DNA of 64,000 nt from Phoronis australis (taxonomy: Eukaryota; Phoronida; Phoronidae). Every line of letters begins with the position of its first letter. Positions within the stretch are counted from its first letter, which is position 1. The stretch spans positions 8,367 to 72,366 of the forward strand of contig NMRA01000617.1 in assembly GCA_002633005.1 (NCBI GenBank), in the 5' to 3' direction. This document shows, one piece after another, positions 11,811-21,702 of the stretch. A program made the translations under genes and the position numbers. Below the pieces are notes generated by a model. It had not been told where the DNA came from. It ran no database searches and worked only from the letters and a program-made list of their open reading frames with translations.

Positions 11811-11816
11811 TAAATA
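11811..11816 (+). promoter_or_regulatory. Candidate poly(A) signal of coiled-coil gene
   Basis: ATTAAA about 250 bases after the stop codon at 11562. This common variant of AATAAA is a plausible 3' end, but it is not proven from sequence. Confidence 0.35.
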
Positions 11817-14387
11817 TACTGAAGTGTCGTTACTTATGTCATGCATAATTTGGTAAATCTAACCTCTCTACTACAGAATGCATTCGCTGATGAGTAAAAT
11901 ATTAGGTTGACATGTGCGAACCCAGCCTAAAATGTAGAAGGGGGTCAAACTTTTGACAATGTTGGACCTTACACTAGCAAAATAGAGGGAGACCAAAAGA
12001 ATATAACGGGATACCACGTTCAGGGCTATCAATCGTACATTCGCGCCTTTTTAGCGAACTTTTGTCTCGTTTTCTCTGACATTTTGTTTCTCTCGCCCAT
12101 TTCGCTAAATGGAATGCTCATTCGAGCCTCCCCGAGCCCCTGGGTGCGCTTATGGTTGACGTCAGGATCCGAGAACTTTTGGCTATTGACTGAAGTGCCG
12201 GGGTGAAAGCAAAGCAGAAACCAATGAGATAGCTCATTGGCCGAGCAACGATAGCTGACGGGCGATACCAGCGTGTATTCCCGTTCATTTTTATAATTAT
12301 TAAGTTTATGATATTTCACATCTAAAATATTTCTTTAGTGTGACAAAATTTTGTTGTATAGGAATGTTTTCGAATCATAATTGTATGCTAAGTGAACAGG
12401 AAAAACCGATGATTATATATTTTTAAGTTCCCAAAGCCGATCGAATGTGACCAAACATCCAAGACCTCAGCCGTGGTTGCAGCCCAAGTTTATCGCTGCT
12501 GGGGAAATACGGGTGGGGAATTAAAAAATAAAAGCGGAGTTTTTCACATAACCAAGCATTGTGTATATCCGCCACAGTACAGAGATAACGAGATCACGTC
12601 AATATTTCGAACTTCAGCCTTCGTTTGTGTTATGGAAACTAACCACAGAGTCAATTGGAATTAGATGGATAGTGTTAACTTGTTGATTCATGGAAAATGT
12701 CAAAACTTCAATTGAAAAAACTTTTCAGGTGGAACGGCTGCATGTTGGGATATTGTTATACAGTTCCAAAGTCTCCACTGCCTGGCAATAGATCCCATAG
12801 GCCCTCCGTACGCCAGACGCTTTCGGGCGAATTATCCCTCACACTGATTTTAATTAGTCACTGAGGCATAATTCGCCAAAAAGCTTCCGGCGTCAGTAAA
12901 GAAGGCCACCGTCTCTTCTGCCAGTTGAGACGGCAGTACAGTCTAGGAGCTTGTGACTTGACTACTAAGGTTAATTGAATCAATTGTTTTATTTATGTCT
13001 GAATAGTATGTTATTGTTTGCAACAAACAAGTGAATTGAAATTTGTGGTGTCGAACATATCCAAATGTACCATCAATAACTTACATCTCTTGACATATGA
13101 GAGAATTTCTTCTACCGTTTTTTCGGCAGAGTCGATTTTTCGTCGAGTTCCAGGTTGTTGGTTAGGCACGAGACTGTCAAACATCAACAGTCAAAAGTTG
13201 CCAATACAATTCCGTGAAATTGAAAAAAGCTTGAAGCGTGCGGCGCATAGAGTCTCAACTGAAGCTTAGAAATAACTTGTTTCAAAATTTGCCACGTTGT
13301 ACTTGTTTGTCCCCAAGGTACATTGTTGAGTGTTTTTCAGAAATGTCTCAAGTTCGTTTGGAAACAGAGTAAAAGATGTTTTGGTAGTCTGGGTGACTGA
13401 GACCGCATCGAGTAGCAACGGCAGCGGCAATATGCGCGTTTGAGATACAATGGCGTCAGTGTTTGAGAAACAACCGCGAAAAAACATAGCTTGACTTAAC
13501 TTCAAATGAAACTTCTTTTTATTTCTCAACATTGTACAGAAGCTAAGTATGGAGTCTTCGGGATGTCCCATGCGTTGCCTGTTCTATATGAATTATTCAA
13601 GCCCGTGGGCCGTTCAGTCTTTGGAGATACATCATTGGTTTTCTTATCATGATCAGTAAATCTGCACAAAAATCGAAATAGATTACATGTTTACGTTTTA
13701 ACTCGTATTTCTGCTTCAGTTTGGGGGAAATTTTTGAGAAGCAAAACTAAAATTTACAGTAGGACATTTATATAAATATTAAAACCATGGGCAAGAGCTC
13801 TTTTATAAGACACTCCTCGTAACATGTTTACAGAATTTTCTAAAACGCCGTTTTTTCACTAACTTTATTAAACAATTGTGTACGATTGGAATAGGTTCAA
13901 GGTATTCTTGAAGAGCTTTGTGTTACTGAAACGGAAAAAAACGCTGGAGTTTTCTCTTCAAGCCACAAAATTATTCATGTGTTGTATTATCTATCCCAAC
14001 ACCCGTATATAACCAAACATATTTTATTGTATCAGTTGTATAGTCAAGGCAGTCACAATCGCGTGACAGTTTCATGACCTTCATTGTTATTTTCAACTGC
14101 CCTTTTGTTGTTTTGACAGAAAATAGGTCATACCCGTCGTTGTTGTTGACCTGTAATTACACGTCTTCTACCTTGACGGATTGTGAAACAACTCGATGAA
14201 TCACCAGATTTAATAATCATTTCACTTGACAGCAGGCTTGTAACGAGCAATCACGGGGTCAACATCTATGAGTTTCGTCAGCGGTTTCTGTGCCTTTCTG
14301 TTATGTACACGTATCATTTGAGGTGACCTGAATAGTCACGACCCTAAAAATAAACTTTTACTAGTGCATGGTCATTGCACTCTTCAC
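11817..14387. other. Intergenic between coiled-coil and TEX264-like genes
   Basis: No exon could be supported. A 96-codon minus-strand open frame at 12029-12319 and an 83-codon plus-strand frame at 13018-13269 lack family similarity and splice context. One hairpin element (12811-12894) is listed separately. Confidence 0.5.
12811..12894. mobile_element. Small foldback MITE
   Basis: The arms pair around an AT-rich loop: GCGAATTAT-CCTCA on the left and TGAGG-ATAATTCGC on the right, with outer CGCCAGACGCTTTCG against AAGCTTCCGGCGTC. It is about 84 bases long and has no coding capacity. Confidence 0.65.
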
Positions 14388-14415
14388 TATAAAGGTAGCG
14401 TTTGTTGCTTGGTCA
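14388..14415 (+). promoter_or_regulatory. Core promoter of TEX264-like gene (TATA plus initiator)
   Basis: TATAAA at 14388-14393 is followed 27 bases later by an initiator-like TCATTC with its A at 14415. That is the usual spacing for TATA-directed transcription. The start would give a 5' leader of about 117 bases before the ATG at 14532. Read from sequence only. Confidence 0.45.
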
Positions 14416-14531
14416 TTCAGAACGTCCACTTTTTGGGCAACACGAGAGAGAACGACGAAACAGATCCCGAGCTTGTTAGTTTGTTTGCATTTAGATCGAG
14501 TAGACTTTTATTCGAACGAAGTTAATTAAAC

Positions 14532-16335
14532 ATGGGAGGAGCATGCGCCAAGTTAGCTGACATTGAATGTCGTCGCCCGCACTTTGGGGAATTGAGGTAG
14601 GTGTTACGTGACTGGTGGATTTTTATAAGCAGCATTATAAAAAGAAGATCCGTGAACTGGCGTGTTTACGACTTGGTTTGTAGAAAAAAAACATGATTTT
14701 TAGCTGATCACACATTCCACTGCTTAGTGCTTTAATTTGTTTCCATAATCCAGATAACTGGACAATATATTCTGAATAATCATTTTTGTAAGCGCCTTGC
14801 CGTTAAAACGTGGAGATTGATGTACAGTAGCATTGCGGATTAGGATTTTAGGAAAAGTCAGTACGCTTGAGCATAGCTAAGATGTGTCTCAAGTTGTGAA
14901 GGCGATGCTCTGTTTTTATGAGAGCTTAAAGTTAGAATTGACGGTAAGTTCATAACTTCGTAATCGACTTAACGTCTTCCTGACGAGCTAGGAACTGTGT
15001 GTAATTCTAAATCGAAGTTACGGCTCAGTGTCTAAGCTAAGTAAGGACTTAGCACCTTTGAAAAAATGACCCAGTTTATGCATTTGTGTTACAGGATTGC
15101 CTACAAATACAAAGTAGGCGAGTTTTGTGCCAGGGGTGGCTCGGATGAGTTCAGAGATGCGAGAAATATTGTAACAGGACTGAAGACTATCGGCATTTAT
15201 TATGACGATCCAGATCAAGTGAGTTGGAGTGTGACGGGTTGAGATTGAAAAAATACAAGCTTTTGTTTGTGGTTACAGGAAAACTGTTGTGTCTCAGATT
15301 TAGAACCGAGACATTGTCTCAACATTTTGCTCACAAAGCTATATACGCTGCCAAAGTGGACAAGCCACCTCCTCATAATACATGTCTACAGATACAGGAT
15401 AATTACTCTTGCAAAGTTTGCATCATAACATAAAATTATTTGCTGTTCTGGAACAGGAACTGTTCCTGTTAATTAATCGGATACTGATATCAGAATAATA
15501 CTTCGAAACAGATTTTTCCAGAACTTCATATATTTTCCTCGGAGTTTGATAGTTGAGAGGAGCTCTTCACGAATCTTGATTTTCATCAATTTATGTGATA
15601 GTCAACTTTGCTGCATTATATGATTTCCCTTTTACAGGTTGACTCAAAGCACCAGCGGTATGCTGTTGGTGTGATTCTGTCAGATAGCAAAGACAACTTT
15701 TCAGTCGACACCGGCATAGAAAAGATGTTTGAAGAGAAAGGTTACAAGTTCGCCACACTACCAGAGATCGAAAATGCAGTCCAGGTGTCTCACCCTGTCA
15801 ACGAAAGTTCGAGAATTGGGTACGCCGTTGCCGCGTGTAAGGTTTACGAAGCGTTTGACAAGTACATTAGGGTGAGTTGAAATATTTGAAAGTGAGGTAC
15901 TTGCAGAGCCTAATTCAGTCCCACGTTATCATATGTAATATTCACATTATGTTTTCATTATGCAGTTACGAAGTCTGTTTTTGTGGATCGATGTGCTAGT
16001 GATCTTCACTTGTTTGCCTAACAATTTCCGACACTTTGAAATATAACTACCTCATAATTTTCACTTCCATCTAAACCTTGTTTCGTTGGCAATAATCCTT
16101 TAAGTTTGCCGTATGAGATCTGCATATTTAAAAACCATCTTCTAATATCAGATCCTTTTTTCAGCAAAACAAACATCGCTGGAATCCCGCCGTTGAGATC
16201 TATGACGGAAGTATTATCCATTTCATGATTCCACAGTCAGATGGCGACAAGTTCTACGTACCAGAAACCAAGAGCGGAAACGCGTCGGAGACGTTCTCCT
16301 CCGAGAAAAAAGAATGGGCAGAGTGGCATCAGTAA
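14532..16335 (+). CDS. TEX264: TEX264-like protein, GyrI-like domain, 4 exons, 197 aa
   Basis: Exons: 14532-14596, 15095-15218, 15638-15871, 16165-16335. All junctions are in frame, and an in-frame TAA nine bases upstream fixes the ATG. Residues 22-180 follow the TEX264 pattern in order: AYKYKVGEF, then LKTIGIYYDDPDQV, then RYAVGVILSD, then EAFDKYI, then AVEIYDGSIIHFMIP, then DKFYVPE. Vertebrate TEX264 is an ER-anchored autophagy receptor with an N-terminal membrane helix and a C-terminal LC3-interacting region. Here the N-terminus is instead MGGACAKL, with Gly2 and Cys5 suited to myristoylation and palmitoylation. The tail stops about 15 residues after the domain with no evident LC3 motif. 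The family is clear, but receptor function is doubtful. It could be a divergent paralogue. Confidence 0.9.
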
Positions 16336-17097
16336 ATTCAAAAGACTTCAAACTGGCATCCAAAAATGATTATCTATTCTTGCCAAAACGGATCGTTGAA
16401 GAGAGATAAGAAACTTATTTAAGATTTCAAAATGGCGAGCAACACTATCGCTGTATTAAAAGATGCAGTCCAAACGGCAGAGCAGATTCGTGGTCTTCAT
16501 AATTACTTTCTCCGACAGAGTTTCATATCATGACTTTTCTTTCAAAATTTGTAGCAATCATGAAATTGTTCCTGGAAAAGATGTTAATATGTGGGTTATA
16601 GTAACCAACGGAGATGTCGCGAACATTCCCGACCAACCTTCTTCGGAAAATTGACAACTGCGCCAATCTCCACTAGAGGTCGCTGCCAGTGTGGACTGTC
16701 TCAGTATGCAAAGTTTGGATAAGGTGCTGCCATGCGTAGAAGCACAAAAGTATTTTGAAATTTATGGTTACGACAAAGAATTTATTAGCTGTGTGGACCA
16801 AGATTTGGGGGAATCCACAATTTTACATGTGGTTCTCTTTTCCATTTATACTATGTTATCCTATCTCTATTGTGGTGCAGGTTTACTTTGTAAATGCTAT
16901 TTATTTAGCAGTTTTATCAATTTTACTTATTATGAACAGTATTATGCAAACAATGTAATATACACATTCACCATGCGTACTTTTATTTTACGTTTAAAAC
17001 CGTTATGTGACATTTTATATTAGAATTTAAAGCTATTGTCTGCTAGCAAATCATGAGATAACAAGGTTGCGTTCTCATAGATGCAAAAACTCAATTT
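16336..17097. other. 3' flank of TEX264-like gene
   Basis: Probable 3' untranslated region with an ATTAAA near 16454, then AT-rich DNA. A 110-codon plus-strand open frame at 16691-17023 is hydrophobic and AT-driven in composition. I do not accept it as a gene. Confidence 0.45.
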
Positions 17098-18158
17098 ATT
17101 TATTTATTTATTATTGTGATATTTAAAATGAGGGTGGCCTCTTCAGTGATAGCACTGCTTTCCAAGAGGGCCCTCAACAAGAAAAACAGTAATATAATAC
17201 AATGAAGTAATAAAACAACAATGAAATATACGTAGCAAAGATACAATTAAAATAGGTTGAGAATTAAGACAATAACTAAATGACAAATAATGGTAAAACT
17301 TTAACTAAGACAGACGAAATAACTTAAGAGATGATTCTAGACAGTGAGAGTATTTACTACAATGAAAAAAATGACATGATTAAGACAGACAGGGTATAAA
17401 AGGTCAAGTAAATTACAGCCACTTTTTAATAATTACTTTAAAGGTAGTAATTGAATTGGACCGTTTAATTTCTGGGCTAAAAGAATTCCATATTATAGCA
17501 GCTGCATAGATAAAAGATCTCTTACCCGTCTCGGTTTTAATTTTTTTAGAATAAACATTGCCAGCAACAGAAGAACGTGTAGAATATACAGCCTGGCTGC
17601 TATTGAATTTACTGCTGAGATATGCTGGAGCCAAGCCATTGATACATCTGTACATACAACAGGCAGAGAGATATTTATTTCTTTGTCTTATTTTCATAAA
17701 TCCCAGCTTGGAATACAAGTCGTCAACCCTAGTGTCCCTAATTTTAGTACCCAGGATAGCCCTGGCGGCTCTATTTTGGATTACTTGGACTTTGCTGATA
17801 AGTGTGTCACTAGTGTGCCCCCAAACCGGTAAACAATAATCAATATGAGGCTGAATAATAGAATGGTAAAGGGTCTTAAGAGTACTGACATTAAGAAATT
17901 TGCCTAGACGTTTAAGTACACCGATTTTCTTAGATACTTTCTTTGTGATATGATCTATGTGCAAATTAAATTTAAGATTGGGATGTAAAGAAAGGCCCAA
18001 GTACTTAAATTTGTCAACATTCTCGATGGGAGAACCGTTGATAGAAAGAGATAGTTTTTGTTGTTTTAATTTCTGGTGGGTTCCAAACAGCATCGACTTG
18101 GTTTTACTAACGTTAAGAGTGAGTTTATTTTGAATCAGACAGTCGTCAAAAACACAAA
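17098..18158 (-). mobile_element. CR1/Jockey-like non-LTR retrotransposon, 5'-truncated
   Basis: The minus strand carries one long open frame (stop side at 17413, open to about 18158). It encodes the end of a reverse transcriptase: NKLTLNVSKTKSMLFG, then FKYLGLSLHPNL, then TLYHSIIQPHIDYCLPVWG, then QNRAARAILG. The catalytic YADD region is missing because the frame runs into the 27-bp minisatellite at 18169. Downstream on the element strand comes a 3' UTR with the hairpin CAGTGCTATCACTG (17144-17157), then an AAATA-type tail at 17098-17115. The retained frame suggests a fairly young copy. The clade is judged from the thumb/C-terminal motifs. Confidence 0.88.
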
Positions 18159-18168
18159 ATGACCCAAA

Positions 18169-18359
18169 TGGCCACTAGATATAGGCCTATCAGCACGGCC
18201 ACCAGATATAGGCCTATCACCATGGCCACCAGATATAGGCCTATCACCATGGCCACCAGATATAGTCCTATCACCATGGCCACCAGATATAGGCCTATCA
18301 CCATGGCCACCAGATATAGGCCTATCACCATGGCCACCAGATATAGGCCTATCACCATG
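18169..18359. repeat. 27-bp minisatellite, about 7 units
   Basis: Tandem units read GGCCACCAGATATAGGCCTA plus TCACCAT, with a few variants in the first units. The period is a multiple of three and the unit lacks stops in some frames, so long open frames of repeated peptide appear on both strands. These are repeat artefacts. Confidence 0.95.
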
Positions 18360-19687
18360 CAGTAAGAGCGAAGCTAATGATCACACTCAATATTATTTCT
18401 TCCGATTGTCTCGGGTCTAGAGAATGCAACCCAAGGTTTGCTATTCTTCATAACAATTTCAATGTATTAGCAGGTGTATGGAAGACCATGTGATTTGTGT
18501 GTTTTTTCCAACAACTTTGTGTTAATAACAATCATGATACACTCAAAACGACGACAACTAATATTCAAAACACTGGACATGGGCAAGTATCAATGAAAGC
18601 ATCTTTCCAAAAACGTGCTGAACCAGGGTAATCCGGTGCCAAATTAATGAATATTCGTACGATTATCATGAACACAATGGATACTGATAAATGTTTAAAT
18701 ACGAACGAGGTCATAAGTTATCGCACGAAGACGGTTGCGTTTACAACGACTGTGATCTGGGCACCAATGCAATGCGAAGCAGAAGGTCTGCAACAGTTAA
18801 AATAACGGTTCATTCAGTCGGAAGTAACAAGAACTTTAAAAATTTTTGGGTATAATGCTTTGCGGTTTCTGCGTACAATATGCGTCGTGCACAACGTTTA
18901 TTCACTTTTGATAAAATGTGAAAAATTAAAACTTGAATCGGAAACTTAAGTACATGTAATGCGATGTATACAAACTTAAAGGACTGAAAACATCAAGGAA
19001 TACCTAGGATTATGGACATGCTTGAAGGTTTCCCGCTTCACTGAGTCAGAGTTTCTATGTTCAAATTTTGAAATAGAACCAGAATCACACTCCCCCGTCT
19101 CTTTGACAGCAGCACTAATTGCGTGGTTTAGAAGCACAATGTCGCAGCTCCACCTATTGGTTGTGACAATACCATCAATACCATGCTGACTTCAGTGGGG
19201 TGACGAACACATCGCTCGCCAAGCACATTTGCCACAGAAATTGCTTGAGCTTTGGCCGTCTCGGACTCATGTAACAATAACGAAGGAGAACTTGGCTTTC
19301 GCAATAACTCTTAAGTTTCGAACCTTGTGACGGGTGTCGTCGAGATACTACTCGGAGCGGAGGACTTCGTCTCTTCATTTTTTCACAACCACGGGACGCT
19401 TTCCTTAAATAGAATTCCATTTTACGCCTTGCTGAGGTAAAAGTTGATGTAAAAATTTCGTATTGTTTCAATTTTACAGAAATAATGAAGTTTAGAACAA
19501 TACCAAGGAGCAGTAGTTACTCCTGTAGTTCACCTTTTTGCCGCTCTGCCTCTCACCACAGATTTTTTGCCTTTAGACTAAACTTTTATGTCGTCAGGTT
19601 GACAATGACAGACAGACTATCAATAACTTTAAAAGTATATAGTTTCGTACGAGTTTGACTACTAATGATGCAAAAACAATTGCTTTT
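18360..19687. other. Intergenic, no gene seen
   Basis: No exon or recognisable protein segment on either strand. A 98-codon minus-strand frame at 19175-19471 has no family similarity that I can see. Confidence 0.5.
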
Positions 19688-19790
19688 CATTTATTTATTT
19701 ATTTGTTTATTTATTTATTTACTTATTTATTTATTGTGATTTTAAAATGAGGGTGGCCTCTTCGGTGATAGCACTGCTTTCCAATATGGT
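19688..19790 (-). mobile_element. 3' end fragment of the CR1-like family
   Basis: About 100 bases repeat the 3' end of the element at 17098. There is a TTTA-type tail (19688-19735), then TTTAAAATGAGGGTGGCCTC and the hairpin CGGTGATAGCACTG (19763-19776). Homology stops after GCTTTCCAA. It is a severely 5'-truncated copy in the same orientation. Confidence 0.85.
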
Positions 19791-19957
19791 CATTGCTAAC
19801 AAGTTATTTCTTCGTACAAGGAACGTATGACACCACTTACGAATTCAACAACACAAACATAAGTATATGCAAACGGAAGGATGGTAGAAATATGAAAAAG
19901 TTTATGAGGCTTACCCGAATTCCAACACTCAGCCAAGGTCAACAGGTGTCGTAACCA

Positions 19958-20046
19958 CTACCAACCCTAATCCTAACTCTAACCTAATCCCAGTCATAAC
20001 CCTATCCCTGAACCTAATCCAAACGCTAGGCCTAACTCTAACCTTC
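19958..20046. repeat. Degenerate telomere-like CCTAAC repeat
   Basis: Imperfect copies of CCTAAC and ACCCTAATC run for about 90 bases. They resemble a decayed (CCCTAA)n array but include many variants. It could be interstitial telomeric sequence or an unrelated minisatellite. Confidence 0.5.
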
Positions 20047-21702
20047 AATTTGGAATGAACAGCAAATTTCAATTCATCACGGAATCTACTTTCAGAATTT
20101 CCAGAAATTAAATTTTTATTCTCAATCAGAAAAATATCGCTAAAATGATTATTCCCAACCGATATTGGTTCTCGAAAGAAACTCATTAACACCATTTTAG
20201 AATTAAACAACTACAGAAAAATCTTGTATAGAAAGAAAATACGGAGTTCGGACGTATTCCAAGTCGTATGCACCGAGAAAAAAGGAACTAATCAAAGCCC
20301 AAACCCAGCCTGATAAGTCCATGAATGTAAATAGCTTTGCTGTGTTATGGGGATGTTAGCTTCAGTGCAGGTCCAAATTGTGACACACAAAACTGGTGTG
20401 ACAGTCACGACGATTGAGCAATTTTGGTTACATGTAATTAGAATTTAACAGTTGTGACATTTCTGTCTGTTATGAAAATGTTGTCCCAGGTAAAGGTTCC
20501 AAGTGTCTTCAATATTTTGAAGACTCGGTTAATGATAGCCATGATCCAAAACAAACGTTTAAGTTTTTCTTGGCGTTGTAATAGTTAAAAGTGTATTCCA
20601 CGTTTATTTGATTTTCGCTTGCCGGTTAAATGTTGGCTTTTGTAGACAGTTTAAATATTGACATTCTTTTACGCTGAAGTTTGCACAGAACGAATCAGAT
20701 TTTTTTACACAATACCAAGTAATGTATGACATCAGCTCGTTGCGACGTTCAATATTTGACACGAATTTTGCAGTTTGCAAATAAAATAATCGTCAGTTTG
20801 CCTGTATCGTTGAGTAGCAGCATACAAAAGCATTTTGTGATTTGTTTTTGGCTTAGCGCTGTCTCACTACTGTTTACATACAATGAGGAGTTTGGTGACT
20901 ATACGAAGGTGTGTTCGATTCTCATTCACTCAAGTGATTTTTATTTAACACGAGTACACATCAGCTGTATTCAGTTTGCAATGCAGCGTATGAAAGGAAG
21001 GTGATTAGATATCGAAACGATAACACTGTGGTCGTTAGAACGCGATTGCTGACTGCACCACACAAGCGAAATAATTTTCAAGACGTCAAGTTGCGAAGAC
21101 ATCGAACGGGACTGTTTTGCTTTGTCTGTCGTTACTTTTCGGTAAGGTGAATAGATTTTTGTTATAATTGGTAACGGTCACCGCGTACACGTGTATTAAC
21201 CAATCGTTACGATGTAATTGGCTGAATTAATGAACACGTCAAGCAGCCAAGACCAGAGTATGGCATGGATGCGATTGAATAAACTAACGTAACGCAACAA
21301 CTACGTATAGTTAAGAACACGTAGTCATGGCAACCGGTGAAGATTAACTGTGTTACGGTAGCCGGAATACTGCAGTTTGAACAAGTTAAGCAGTATCGCA
21401 CTAAATGAGACAGATATGAGCCTAGTCAACTCGGAACCGTGGAATCATTTAATAAAGCCTATCTGTCGGCGTTAGCGACCGAAGATTTGTATAGAGCAAG
21501 GATTAAGATAATCGCTCTGTAGTAAAACAAATGGAGTAAGATGCCCTGTTCGTGCATATGATCAAGTTGTTATTATGGACAAAAATCGTGACGTATCTAA
21601 AGTTGGTCTGAAATATTTTTGAAACCATGAGGAAGTACATACATACATAAATATCTACAGTGAAACGGATCTTAAGGGTAATGAATGTAAGCAGAAGTGA
21701 CT
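20047..21702. other. Upstream region of LRRC74A-type gene
   Basis: No coding exon is evident. The 5' leader and promoter of the gene at 21703 must lie here or further upstream. I saw no TATA box at a convincing distance. The last in-frame stop (TAA) is at 21688-21690. Confidence 0.4.

Noticed and set aside
15452-15470. Perfect palindrome AACAGGAACTGTTCCTGTT in a TEX264-like intron
   Set aside because: It resembles a steroid-receptor half-site pair, but one short palindrome in an intron is weak evidence.
16691-17023. A 110-codon hydrophobic open frame downstream of the TEX264-like gene
   Set aside because: Its Phe/Tyr/Leu-rich content follows AT-rich base composition, and no exon signals or homology are visible.
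18146-18365. Repeat proteins on both strands (MVIGLYLVA and TMATRYRPI units)
   Set aside because: They are translation of the 27-bp minisatellite and end with the array.
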